NCBI GenBank assembly: GCA_943330745.2
Contig: CALQIX020000003.1
Location: 1-64,000, forward strand
Origin: Lishizhenia tianjinensis
GTDB taxonomy: Bacteria > Bacteroidota > Bacteroidia > Flavobacteriales_D > Crocinitomicaceae
Direction of reading: 5' to 3'
DNA: 64,000 nt
Positions 53,475 through 62,742 of this stretch are shown here, piece by piece. A program made the position numbers and the translations under genes. The notes below the pieces were generated by a model, which was given only the letters and a program-made list of their open reading frames with translations, was not told the DNA's origin and did not search any database. Numbering within the stretch: the stretch's first letter is position 1; every line of letters begins with the position of its first letter.

Positions 53475-56273
53475 ATGCCGTTTAGGAATTGTAAACTTAC
53501 CTATTTTTATTTTACGTTGTTACTACTTCTAGTAGGTTGCAACCTCTCAAAGAATGTACCCAAAGGAAATTATTTACTTAAAAAAAATAAATTATCGATT
53601 CGTTATTCAACTTATGACACAACTAAGGGGAAATCTAATTCAATCGATTTATCTAGCTTAATTAAGGAAAACAACGTTACAAAAGAAGAATTACTTTTAT
53701 TGGTAAAGCCTCAACCAAATTATCACACACTTGGTTTTCGCTTTAAATTATGGGCCTACAATCAGATAGATTCGGCAAAAGTCGCCCAAAAGAGAATAAA
53801 ATTAAATAAGAGATTTGAGCGCAAGAATGACAGAAAAAGAATTAAACAAGCCTCCATCAATTCAAAAAGATTAGCCCGAGCGCTTAAAAAAGGTCATGAA
53901 TATTACACCGAAAAAACAATTGATACCGTATCTTCTCGACTATTTCTTCGAGAGTGGTTCAAATACAAATACGGTGAAAAACCGGTGATTTTTGATAGCG
54001 TGTCATTTACTAAATCGAAAGAGCAAATCAAAAATTATTTAAAGAAAAAAGGATATTATTTTGCTCATATTACCGCTAACGTAGCTTATAAAAAAGAAGC
54101 TCAAACCAATTTTGAGGTTACAACTGGTCCTTTGTTTAAAATTGATTCTATTTATTTTGATTTCACCGATAGAAATTACATTTATGTTGTTAATAAGTAT
54201 ATTTTAGGGACACAATTAAAAGAAAAGGAGCATCCATTTATCGGAAAACCGTTCGATAGTTTTTATTTAGACGAAATCCGTTCATCATTAGCAAAAAAAA
54301 TGCGGGATGAAGGGTTTTATGGTTTTACCAGCTCAAGTATTAGTTATAAAGCTGATACGTCCTTAAAAACGAATACAGTGAAGCTCGGGATAACTATTAC
54401 CGATCGTATTTTATCCAAACAAGACGGAAATATAATAACAACTCCTTACAAACAATTTGGAATTGGAAAAACCTTTTTTCATTTGTGCGACACAGTTCAT
54501 GTTGATAATTTTAATGTAAAAATTAAAGAGTTAGGTTTGCAACCAACTGATGCTATTTTAGGACAATTTGTGAATACAATTGAAAGCTATCGTTACGAAA
54601 AAATTCCCATGACTCAAAAACAGAAAAAGGAAAAGAATATTAAGGAAAAAGGAAAGGTACTAAATCCTATAAGGCATGTAACTGTTACTTATAATGGTAA
54701 AAAACCATCTATAAAACCAGGGTTTCTCGAATTACAAAATTATTTGGAAGAAACAAATCTATACAAAGAATATTATCAAGAGCGATCGTATAAAAGTTTA
54801 TTACAACTGGGATTATTTAGTTCAATTAAACCTTTTTTAGTAGAAATACCCGGCAAAAACCAAGTAGATGTTCATTATTACCTTATTCCAGCAGAAAAAC
54901 AGTTGGTTCGTTTTGAACCTCGATTTAAAAACTCTAATGGATTTCTTGGTTTATCAGCATCTGTGAATTACACAAACAAGAATTTATTCAGAGGCGGTGA
55001 AAAATTAACTTTATCCTTTGGTGGTGGTTTTGAATCTCAACCTGCCGTATTCGATAGAACCGAAAGTGGTGATGTGATACAAACCTCTAATCGTAGTTTT
55101 AATACATTCGAAATTGGTCCATCATTGAAGCTGGAAATTCCTGGATTATTTCCTGTTCCTGTAACCAAACTTTCAAAAAGGCAAAAGCCACAAACAGTAA
55201 TTAATTCAGCCTACAACTTTCAAAAACGAGATATATTTGATCGGAAAATTTTTCAGTTGAATTATTCCTGGCAATTTATCGAAGACAAATGGCAATTAAT
55301 TCAATTCGGACTTCCTTTTGCTTCTTCGATTAAATACGTTCTTTTCAATCCGAGTCCTGACTTCGAAGCAAAGATTAACCAATTAAACGATCCTTTCCTA
55401 AAAAACACCTATTCAAACCAATTTATCTGGCAAGATTTCCGCATATTTTATGAGTTGAATAATACAAAAAGAGATGAGGGTAAACGAAAAAACAACGATG
55501 ACATATATTTTAGTTCCTCGTTAGATTTGGCTGGAAATACACCCTGGATGTTTCGTGCTAATCAAGAATTAAATGCACAAAATCAATACAAAATATTTGG
55601 ATTGGGTTATTCTCAATTTGTTCGATTAGACAATGAATTTATCTACTCGCATAAATTAAATGCGAAAAGTAGTTTACATAACAGAATTCAAGCTGGTTAT
55701 GGATTGCCGTATGGAAATTCTTCCACATCACTCCCTTATGATTATAGTTTTTATGCCGGTGGAGCAAATGACAATCGTGGATGGAAAGCACGGAGCTTAG
55801 GCCCTGGTGTGTATAAATATTACCTGGATACAAATCGAACATTAACGCAGGTTGCAGATATTAGATTGGGATTATCGGTGGAATATCGATTTAATATTAC
55901 CAAAACATTTAAATCTTGTTTTTTCATGGATGCCGGAAACATCTGGACAAATAAAGCTGATCCGCAACGTGTTGGTGGGAATTTTACCCCCGATTTCTAT
56001 AAGCAAATTGCATTTGCAGCAGGTACAGGAATTCGTATTGATTTGAGTTTCTTTGTTATAAGATTTGATGTTGGAATTCCAATTTACAACCCTGTTTTCC
56101 CTAAAGGATCTCGTTGGATTTTTGAGAATAGCACGAATTACATCAACGATGCTAATCAGTTTTTTGACAGCGTGACCAACTTAACTCCTGAACAAACAGC
56201 TATTTACACCTTACAAAAATTACCAAAACGTTTTCCTCCGGCTATCCACTTCGGATTAGGGTTTCCTTTTTAA
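53475..56273 (+). CDS. TamL, lipoprotein form of the TamA/BamA outer membrane protein
   Basis: 932 residues. Lipobox LLVGC (C22), then POTRA-like domains (for example GPLFKIDSIYFDF near 215, and NQVDVHYYLIPAEKQLVRFE near 465), and a C-terminal Omp85 beta barrel with YAGGANDNRGWKARSLGPG (the usual RGW motif) and IRFDVGIPIYNPVFP near the end. TamL with TamB assists outer-membrane assembly in Bacteroidota. It overlaps no neighbour; one base separates it from lpxH. Confidence 0.92.
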   Translation: MPFRNCKLTYFYFTLLLLLVGCNLSKNVPKGNYLLKKNKLSIRYSTYDTTKGKSNSIDLSSLIKENNVTKEELLLLVKPQPNYHTLGFRFKLWAYNQIDSAKVAQKRIKLNKRFERKNDRKRIKQASINSKRLARALKKGHEYYTEKTIDTVSSRLFLREWFKYKYGEKPVIFDSVSFTKSKEQIKNYLKKKGYYFAHITANVAYKKEAQTNFEVTTGPLFKIDSIYFDFTDRNYIYVVNKYILGTQLKEKEHPFIGKPFDSFYLDEIRSSLAKKMRDEGFYGFTSSSISYKADTSLKTNTVKLGITITDRILSKQDGNIITTPYKQFGIGKTFFHLCDTVHVDNFNVKIKELGLQPTDAILGQFVNTIESYRYEKIPMTQKQKKEKNIKEKGKVLNPIRHVTVTYNGKKPSIKPGFLELQNYLEETNLYKEYYQERSYKSLLQLGLFSSIKPFLVEIPGKNQVDVHYYLIPAEKQLVRFEPRFKNSNGFLGLSASVNYTNKNLFRGGEKLTLSFGGGFESQPAVFDRTESGDVIQTSNRSFNTFEIGPSLKLEIPGLFPVPVTKLSKRQKPQTVINSAYNFQKRDIFDRKIFQLNYSWQFIEDKWQLIQFGLPFASSIKYVLFNPSPDFEAKINQLNDPFLKNTYSNQFIWQDFRIFYELNNTKRDEGKRKNNDDIYFSSSLDLAGNTPWMFRANQELNAQNQYKIFGLGYSQFVRLDNEFIYSHKLNAKSSLHNRIQAGYGLPYGNSSTSLPYDYSFYAGGANDNRGWKARSLGPGVYKYYLDTNRTLTQVADIRLGLSVEYRFNITKTFKSCFFMDAGNIWTNKADPQRVGGNFTPDFYKQIAFAAGTGIRIDLSFFVIRFDVGIPIYNPVFPKGSRWIFENSTNYINDANQFFDSVTNLTPEQTAIYTLQKLPKRFPPAIHFGLGFPF

Positions 56274-56274
56274 T

Positions 56275-57063
56275 TTATCGATTATTTATAGTCGTATATG
56301 GTGAAAATCTTTCGTCAGTAAACTGCAATAATTCAATGCCTTCCTCAGAAATCTTTAAAAATGTTTGTTGCGAAATCCATTCTCCTAAATTTATATAGCG
56401 CGAAGATTCAGCCACTTGAATATCTAAAGGTAAATGACGGTGTCCAAAAATAAAGCAATCAACCTGTTCGTGATTTAAATGTTCTTGGCAAAAATGATAA
56501 AGTCGCTCGTTTTCTACCCCATTAAATAATGAATCTTCATTACCTGTTGCTGCCCTGCTTGATTTAGAAAAATAGCTTGCCAGTCCTATTCCAAAATTTG
56601 GGTGTATTCGCGTAAATAGCCATTGACAGAAGGAATTGCGGAAGATCTTTTTCAGGATTTTGTATTTTAGATCGCCAGGACCTAATCCATCGCCGTGACC
56701 TATCAAATATTTTTTACCAAAAAATTCCTTTTTCAGTGTATCGGAGTGAAGTTCTATTCCCAATTCTTCCGAGAGATAATCAAACATCCACATATCATGA
56801 TTTCCTTTAAAAAAATGAACCTTTATGCCGCTGTCCGTTAATTCTGCAATTTTTCCTTGCAATCGAATAAATCCTTTCGGAATCGCATGACGGTATTCGA
56901 ACCAGAAATCAAAAACATCTCCCACTAAATATATTTCAGCAGCATCCGTTTTAATCATTTCAAGCCAAGCGACAATTTTTTTTTCGCGTTCTAAACTTCT
57001 TTCATAGGAAGGAGCTCCCAAATGAAAATCGGAAGCAAAATAGATATTTTTCTTATTAGACAA
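56275..57063 (-). CDS. lpxH: UDP-2,3-diacylglucosamine hydrolase-like phosphoesterase
   Basis: 262 residues from the TTG at 57063, just behind the tlpA-like stop. The metallophosphatase motifs are SDFHLG (D12, H14), GDVFDFWFEY (D49), GNHDMW, IGHGDGLG and FGHRHLP. LpxH makes lipid X in lipid A synthesis. A longer frame (from 57147) would overlap the tlpA-like gene by 83 bases; the TTG gives SNKKNIYFASDFHLG, the family norm. The LpxH assignment, rather than another phosphoesterase, is supported by the whole motif set. Confidence 0.88.
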   Translation of the reverse strand: MSNKKNIYFASDFHLGAPSYERSLEREKKIVAWLEMIKTDAAEIYLVGDVFDFWFEYRHAIPKGFIRLQGKIAELTDSGIKVHFFKGNHDMWMFDYLSEELGIELHSDTLKKEFFGKKYLIGHGDGLGPGDLKYKILKKIFRNSFCQWLFTRIHPNFGIGLASYFSKSSRAATGNEDSLFNGVENERLYHFCQEHLNHEQVDCFIFGHRHLPLDIQVAESSRYINLGEWISQQTFLKISEEGIELLQFTDERFSPYTTINNR

Positions 57064-57064
57064 A

Positions 57065-58183
57065 TTAAAACCCGAAGATTTTCTGAAGTTCTGTTTCCAA
57101 CGCTGGCCCGCGTAAATTGGTATTGACGATTTTCCCTTCTTGATCAATTAAAATAGTAAGCGGAATACTTTTAACTCCATATTGTTGAGCTACTTTGCTA
57201 TTCCAACCACCTAAATCTGATACATGATTAGGCCAAACCAATCCATCTTTTTCAATGGCACTCAACCATTTTGTTTTATCACTGTCCAATGAAACACTCA
57301 TCACAGTAAACCCTGCATCTTTATATTTGGCGTATGTTTTAACTACATTCGGGTTTTCGGCTCTACATGGACCACACCAAGATGCCCAAAAATCGATTAA
57401 TACCACTTTTCCTTTTAAATCAGAAAGTTTCATTTTCGTTTTTCCATCTGTTTTTACTTCTTGAAAATCAGGCGCCATTTTACCCTTTGCTAGTGGATTA
57501 TCATCAATTAATTTCTTTTTAAATTGCAGATACCTTGTATTTTCAGCTTGTACAGATGGACTTTCAGAAAATGCATTTATAACTTGAGTTACAATAAGTT
57601 GATAATTGTCAAAATCTTTGTTCGGATCAATCATTTTAATCATTGGAAACAAGGCTGAGGAATTTTGATTCAGTTGAACGTAATTTTGTTTAAACTGCTC
57701 AAACTCCATATATCGCGGTGTAATTTTATCATAAATTTCTTTTTGAAGTGTTGGATTGATTTGAATGGCTTTATTGGCAGAATCTAAAATACGCAACCAA
57801 TTATTTTCTGCTCGTTGAAATTCCATTAATTGTTGAGACTCATCGGAATTGACGATGTTGCAGAACTTATCTAATTTATTTCCATCTCCATAAATTTTTA
57901 TTTCTGAATTATTCCGTAATACTAGTGGAATCAATTGATTATTCAATTTTACATGGTAATAATCGGCACTCGGAAGTTTCCCAATGAATTTAAACGAACC
58001 GCTTTTTGATAACTCTGAGTCAATCAAATTTGTTGCTACACCATTACTAATCTTCACCAATTCAATCTTCTTGAATTCCGTATTTGCAATTGTCCCCGTT
58101 ACAGAAACTTGAATTTCAGTCTGTGCTCTCCCTGAAAATAGAGATACAATTCCGAAACAAACTAAAAGGATATTTTTTTTCAT
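57065..58183 (-). CDS. TlpA-like thiol-disulfide oxidoreductase (secreted)
   Basis: 372 residues, signal peptide (NILLVCFGIVSLFSGRAQ). The N-terminal half is a DUF4369-type beta domain (VSVTGTIANTEFKKIELVKI), then a thioredoxin domain with WCGPC (C270, C273) in FWASWCGPCRAENPNVVKTY. It keeps periplasmic or outer cysteines reduced or helps cytochrome c maturation, inferred from family. It is the close paralogue of the next gene and overlaps it by four bases (ATGA). Confidence 0.88.
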   Translation of the reverse strand: MKKNILLVCFGIVSLFSGRAQTEIQVSVTGTIANTEFKKIELVKISNGVATNLIDSELSKSGSFKFIGKLPSADYYHVKLNNQLIPLVLRNNSEIKIYGDGNKLDKFCNIVNSDESQQLMEFQRAENNWLRILDSANKAIQINPTLQKEIYDKITPRYMEFEQFKQNYVQLNQNSSALFPMIKMIDPNKDFDNYQLIVTQVINAFSESPSVQAENTRYLQFKKKLIDDNPLAKGKMAPDFQEVKTDGKTKMKLSDLKGKVVLIDFWASWCGPCRAENPNVVKTYAKYKDAGFTVMSVSLDSDKTKWLSAIEKDGLVWPNHVSDLGGWNSKVAQQYGVKSIPLTILIDQEGKIVNTNLRGPALETELQKIFGF

Positions 58184-59346
58184 TTATTAAAGATTTTTTT
58201 CAATTTATTTTCCAATGCCAATCCGCGCAGACCTCTACCAATTATCTTGCCTTCTTTGTTCACTAATACGGTATGAGGAATTGAATTGAATCCATATAAT
58301 TGAGTTAGTGGTGTTTTCCATCCTTGTAAATCACTCCCATGATTGGGCCAAATCAATCCATCCTTTTTAATCGCTTCTTTCCATTTATCAGCGTTTTCGT
58401 CCAACGAAACAGAGAATACGGTAAATCCATCTGCTTTGTATTGATTATAGAGCCTTACCACATTTGGACTTTCTTGTCTGCATGGTCCACACCAAGAAGC
58501 CCAAAAATCAATTAAAACTATTTGGCCTTTCAGCATAGACAATTTTATTTCTTTACCTTCCGGTGTTTTTAGGGTGAAATCCGGTGCTTCCATTTTTCCT
58601 TCTTTCATCAAAATTTCTTCCTGGTAAATTCGTTCAATTTGCCCCGTTTGTTGTTCAATCATCTGCACACGAGGCGCTTCAGGATGTTTCGCCTTTAAAT
58701 TTGAGACAACTTCTTGCATCAGTTTTAAATGAGTTGGATCCCAATCATCCATTGACTGAATTGGAGCTAAAAATGAAAATAGCACTAAATTGAAATCTGA
58801 TTTTTTATTTTGTTTGACCAAGTTAACTGCATTTGAGTCTAGTTCCTTCATTATAACATCTAAAAAAACCTGAGATTCTTCTTTAGTAATCCTCGGATTT
58901 TCATTGCGTAAGGACGTTTGTTTGGCTAAAAAATTATTCTTTAGTCGCGTAAATTCATTCGCTTGTTTTGCCCACGAAACGCCGCTTATATTGGGTTCAA
59001 CATCAAATTTTTCAAATGAGGTGTTTAATTTAATTTTATCCGTAGGGGCAATTACCAATTCAAGTACTTTGGATTCATTTTCTAGAATTAATTGAAAAGC
59101 ATCAAAATGGTCAATGTGTCCAATTAACTGAAAATTCCCATTACCATCTATAACTCCTTTAGCAAGCTCCTTTTGATTTCCTTCGGGATTTGTGCTTACT
59201 AAGAAGATTTTTTTATTCGATGCTTTTTTTATTGTTCCAGAAATTTCAAAGTTGTCTTTTATTGAATCGTCTTCATCTTCGGATTCAGAGCAAGAAAACC
59301 CAATTAAAAGGAGCAATAAACTCGCTATTATTTTCACATTCTTCAT
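58180..59346 (-). CDS. TlpA-like lipoprotein oxidoreductase
   Basis: 388 residues. Lipobox IGFSC (C19), a DUF4369-type beta domain (FEISGTIKKASNKKIFLVST), then a thioredoxin domain with WCGPC (C286, C289; FWASWCGPCRQESPNVVRLY). Its C-terminal domain is closely similar to that of the preceding protein in strand order and in stretches such as WPNH.SDL.GW. It is anchored by lipid while its twin is free or differently tethered. It overlaps gatB by four bases. Confidence 0.9.
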   Translation of the reverse strand: MKNVKIIASLLLLLIGFSCSESEDEDDSIKDNFEISGTIKKASNKKIFLVSTNPEGNQKELAKGVIDGNGNFQLIGHIDHFDAFQLILENESKVLELVIAPTDKIKLNTSFEKFDVEPNISGVSWAKQANEFTRLKNNFLAKQTSLRNENPRITKEESQVFLDVIMKELDSNAVNLVKQNKKSDFNLVLFSFLAPIQSMDDWDPTHLKLMQEVVSNLKAKHPEAPRVQMIEQQTGQIERIYQEEILMKEGKMEAPDFTLKTPEGKEIKLSMLKGQIVLIDFWASWCGPCRQESPNVVRLYNQYKADGFTVFSVSLDENADKWKEAIKKDGLIWPNHGSDLQGWKTPLTQLYGFNSIPHTVLVNKEGKIIGRGLRGLALENKLKKIFNK

Positions 59347-60800
59347 TCTTCTAATTTTGATCGTAAAAGTGAATTCGCAGATTTAGGATCTGCCTTTCCT
59401 TTGGAAACTTTCATCAACTGCCCCATAAAAAATCCTGTTAACTGCTTTTCACCATTTTTATATCTATTCACTTCAGAAGGATTTTCATCAATTACTTGCT
59501 GAATAAATGCCAAAATTGTTCCTTCATCGGAGTCTTGCACCAGATTTAACTTTTCTGCTATTTCGATTGGAGACAGGTCGTTTGAGATCAACAATTCCGG
59601 GAAAATGCGTTGAGAGGCAATTGAATAAGAAACTTTCCCTTCATCAATCAAAGCAATCAATTGAGCAATTCGTTTTACGTCAATCGGAAAGGATGTAATA
59701 TCAACACCATTTTCATTTAAGTATGATTTAACATCTCCCATGACCCAGTTTGCCGCAGCTTTATAATTTGCTGTGTAAACCAACAATGATTCATAAAAAG
59801 AGGCTATCGCTTTATTATCCGTAAGATTCGTTGCATCGTAATCAGTTAAGCCATACTGCGATGTATATTTTTGTAATAATTCACGCGGTAAAGCGGGCAT
59901 TTCATGTTTCACTAATGCAATTTGCGACGGAGAGACAACTAATGGCTGTAAATCTGGTTCGGGGAAATACCTGTAATCGTTGGCCGCTTCTTTTGTTCTC
60001 ATTGAAATCGTTATGCCTTTGAGAGCGTCAAAACTTCGCGTTTCCTGCGCGAGTTCACCCCCATTTTCAAGTACTTCAATTTGTCGGATAATTTCAAACT
60101 CAATAGCTCGTTGAACATTTCGAATCGAATTCATGTTCTTAACCTCCACTTTGGTGCCGAATACCTCTTGACCAATCAAGCGGACGGAGACATTTGCATC
60201 ACAACGCAACGATCCTTCTTCCATATTTCCATCACAAATATCTAGGTAACGAACGAGTTTACGAACCTCTGTTAAATAAGAATATGCATCTTGGGAGGAG
60301 CGCAAATCGGGTTCAGAAACAATCTCTAATAATGGAACTCCAGCACGATTCAAATCAACTAGCGTATCAAAAACATCGACATCATGAATGCTTTTTCCGG
60401 CGTCTTCCTCCATGTGAATTCGAGTAATGCCAATGCTTTTTTCAGTTCCATTTTCGGATTTAATCCAAATTTGTCCACCTGTACAAATAGGTGTTTTATC
60501 CTGTGTAATTTGGTAGCCTTTGGGTAAATCCGGGTAAAAATAGTTTTTACGTGCAAAATATTGTTTTTCAGCTATCTCACACCCACACGCCAAACCTAAT
60601 TTAATTGCATACTCAATGGTTTTTTTATTCATCTTAGGTAAAGTCCCTGGATGACCAAGCGTAATTGCACTCACATTAGAATTTGGTGATGCTCCATATT
60701 CATTCACATCATTTGAATACGCTTTTGATTTGGTAAGCATTTGCGCATGCACTTCCAAACCAATAACTACTTCGTATTTTTCTCTGATAGCTGATTCCAT
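59343..60800 (-). CDS. gatB: Asp/Glu-tRNA amidotransferase subunit B
   Basis: 485 residues, the usual length. MESAIREKYEVVIGLEVHAQ, RKNYFYPDLPKGYQITQ, IGITRIHMEEDAGKSIHD, DLNRAGVPLLEIVSEPD and MEEGSLRCDANVSVR are all typical GatB sequences; the C-terminal YqeY-like domain ends in SKGKADPKSANSLLRSKL. It transfers ammonia to Glu-tRNA(Gln) or Asp-tRNA(Asn) in the GatCAB complex. gatA and gatC are not in this window. Confidence 0.97.
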   Translation of the reverse strand: MESAIREKYEVVIGLEVHAQMLTKSKAYSNDVNEYGASPNSNVSAITLGHPGTLPKMNKKTIEYAIKLGLACGCEIAEKQYFARKNYFYPDLPKGYQITQDKTPICTGGQIWIKSENGTEKSIGITRIHMEEDAGKSIHDVDVFDTLVDLNRAGVPLLEIVSEPDLRSSQDAYSYLTEVRKLVRYLDICDGNMEEGSLRCDANVSVRLIGQEVFGTKVEVKNMNSIRNVQRAIEFEIIRQIEVLENGGELAQETRSFDALKGITISMRTKEAANDYRYFPEPDLQPLVVSPSQIALVKHEMPALPRELLQKYTSQYGLTDYDATNLTDNKAIASFYESLLVYTANYKAAANWVMGDVKSYLNENGVDITSFPIDVKRIAQLIALIDEGKVSYSIASQRIFPELLISNDLSPIEIAEKLNLVQDSDEGTILAFIQQVIDENPSEVNRYKNGEKQLTGFFMGQLMKVSKGKADPKSANSLLRSKLEE

Positions 60801-60803
60801 AAA

Positions 60804-61616
60804 TTATATTCGAGCAATTAATTCACGCATAATCAAGGTCATTTTTGGTTCTTGACGGCTCGCAACTTCTATTACATCCTGAACACTTACTTTTTGAATT
60901 TTTCCAGGAACCCCCAAATCGGTAATGATTGAAATAGCAAAACAAGGAATTTCCATGTGACGCGCCACTATTACTTCTGGAACGGTTGACATACCAACGG
61001 CATCCGCACCAATATTACGTACATACATATATTCAGCAGGAGTTTCAAGCGTTGGTCCTGTTAATCCAGCATAGATTCCAACAGAAACTTTAATGTTGTT
61101 TTCAGCAGCAATTGTCTGAGCCAATTCAATCATGTGATGATCGTATGGTTCACTCATGTCTGGAAATCGTGGACCCAATTCATCAATATTTTTTCCAATC
61201 AACGGATTTCCTGGAAACAAATTAATGTGATCATCTTGTATCATGATTTCACCCACCTCAAAATCAGGATTTACACCCCCTGAGGCATTGGAAACAAAAA
61301 GTCTTTCAATTCCTAATAGTTTCATTACACGAACGGGAAAAGTAACTTGTTGCAACGAATATCCTTCGTAATAATGAAAACGTCCTTGCATAGCCACAAC
61401 CTTCTTTCCTCCTAATTCTCCAAAAATTAATTTTCCTGAATGACTTTCTACTGTTGAAACAGGAAAATTCGGAATGTCTTCATAAGGAATGGTATCAATG
61501 ATATTGATTTCTTTTACTAAACCTCCTAATCCTGTACCTAAGATTATTCCGACAGTTGGATTTACAGTTGTTTTTGAGCTAATATAAGCTGCAGATTCTT
61601 TAATTTTTTCTAACAT
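60804..61616 (-). CDS. Purine nucleoside phosphorylase
   Basis: 270 residues of the trimeric PNP family. VGIILGTGLGGLV (phosphate site), STVESHSGKLIFGELGGKKV, MQGRFHYYEGYSLQQVTFPV, SNASGGVNP, GPTLETPAEYMYVRNIGADA (base site) and GMSTVPEVIVARHMEIP follow the family in order. It cleaves purine nucleosides by phosphate. It is three bases upstream of gatB and overlaps lpxK by 17 bases. Confidence 0.94.
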   Translation of the reverse strand: MLEKIKESAAYISSKTTVNPTVGIILGTGLGGLVKEINIIDTIPYEDIPNFPVSTVESHSGKLIFGELGGKKVVAMQGRFHYYEGYSLQQVTFPVRVMKLLGIERLFVSNASGGVNPDFEVGEIMIQDDHINLFPGNPLIGKNIDELGPRFPDMSEPYDHHMIELAQTIAAENNIKVSVGIYAGLTGPTLETPAEYMYVRNIGADAVGMSTVPEVIVARHMEIPCFAISIITDLGVPGKIQKVSVQDVIEVASRQEPKMTLIMRELIARI

Positions 61617-62628
61617 AACTTTGTATTAATTTAATAAATTCAGTTTCATTATTTATTGCGACTGAAATGGGCAAAAAGTACCATGGAAACGAGTCCAATC
61701 CCCAAACAGAAACATTCTTTTTTAATCGCATGTAATCCTTGTAGGTAGTAACAATTGCCTTATCAGACTGTGCAAAGGTATCAAATTTTCGATGAATTTT
61801 TTCGATGTCATTCAATGTAAATTCATGGTGGTCTGAAAAAGGAATGTGCTCTACGAAAAAATTAGTTTCCAAATAACTCACTAAATCAATTGTTTGAGCA
61901 ATACCAGTAACTAAAAGAATGTTTGACACCTTTGGTATTTCCATCGTAAAAGAAATCAATTCACCATAAACAATGCGTGAGAAAAAAATAGGTTTGTGAT
62001 AGGGCAAAAGGGATTCTCTATACTTATTTTGCGTTTCAACATCCAAATCCCCTGGACATTTCGTCACCAAAATCACATCCGCTCGATTTGCACCAGAGCG
62101 CGATTCTCTCAGGTTACCCGCTGGTAGAATAAAATCGGTGAAAAAGGGCGATTGAAAAGTTGTTAACAAAATATTGAATCCTGCTTTTGTTTGTCGGTGT
62201 TGAAATGCATCATCCAAAAGAATTAAACCTGTTTGAGGGCGAATCTTTATTAATTTATCTATTCCTTCATTTCTACTTTCGCAAACTGCAACAGTAATGG
62301 CCGCACCAAAAATATGATGAAACATTAATGGTTCATCACCCACTTGTATGGATTCAGCATCTTCAGAAACTTCCATAAACCCTTTGGATTTCCTTCCGTA
62401 TCCCCTACTCAATATCGCTGTATTTAATTGTGAAGATAAAAGATTTGCAAGATAAATCGTTACTGGAGATTTGCCCGTTCCACCAACAGATAAGTTACCA
62501 ATTACAATGGACTTAACAGGGACCACTTTAGATGAGAGAATTCCCTTTTCAAACAGAAAATTACGTGTAGTCGTGATGCATTGATAGAGGAACGACAAAG
62601 GAAATAAAAACAATCTAAATTTGAACAC
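61600..62628 (-). CDS. lpxK: Tetraacyldisaccharide 4'-kinase
   Basis: 342 residues. The P-loop is VIGNLSVGGTGKSP (about 42-55), followed by LSRGYGRKS, VGDEPLMFH, LLDDAFQHRQ and LPAGNLRESRSGANRAD, all typical of LpxK. It phosphorylates the lipid A precursor at 4'. Start: the frame opens at TTG 62634, but the TATATTTG element at 62632-62639 overlaps that codon, so GTG at 62628 three bases further is more likely. The extreme N-terminus FKFRLFLFPLSFLYQCI is a membrane-inserted helix. Confidence 0.94.
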   Translation of the reverse strand: MFKFRLFLFPLSFLYQCITTTRNFLFEKGILSSKVVPVKSIVIGNLSVGGTGKSPVTIYLANLLSSQLNTAILSRGYGRKSKGFMEVSEDAESIQVGDEPLMFHHIFGAAITVAVCESRNEGIDKLIKIRPQTGLILLDDAFQHRQTKAGFNILLTTFQSPFFTDFILPAGNLRESRSGANRADVILVTKCPGDLDVETQNKYRESLLPYHKPIFFSRIVYGELISFTMEIPKVSNILLVTGIAQTIDLVSYLETNFFVEHIPFSDHHEFTLNDIEKIHRKFDTFAQSDKAIVTTYKDYMRLKKNVSVWGLDSFPWYFLPISVAINNETEFIKLIQSYVRKN

Positions 62629-62631
62629 AAA

Positions 62632-62639
62632 CAAATATA
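62632..62639 (-). promoter_or_regulatory. -7 promoter element of lpxK
   Basis: Minus-strand TATATTTG matches TAnnTTTG and is followed by TTT and GTG at 62628. It overlaps the upstream TTG of the open frame. Confidence 0.5.
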
Positions 62640-62742
62640 ACTAAAATTCAAGGAAATAAAGGCATCAATTCTATTTACAAAATGTTCAAAAATTCCCGCA
62701 CGCACACGCTGAATGTAGTCTAATTATGCTGAATTTTGATTT

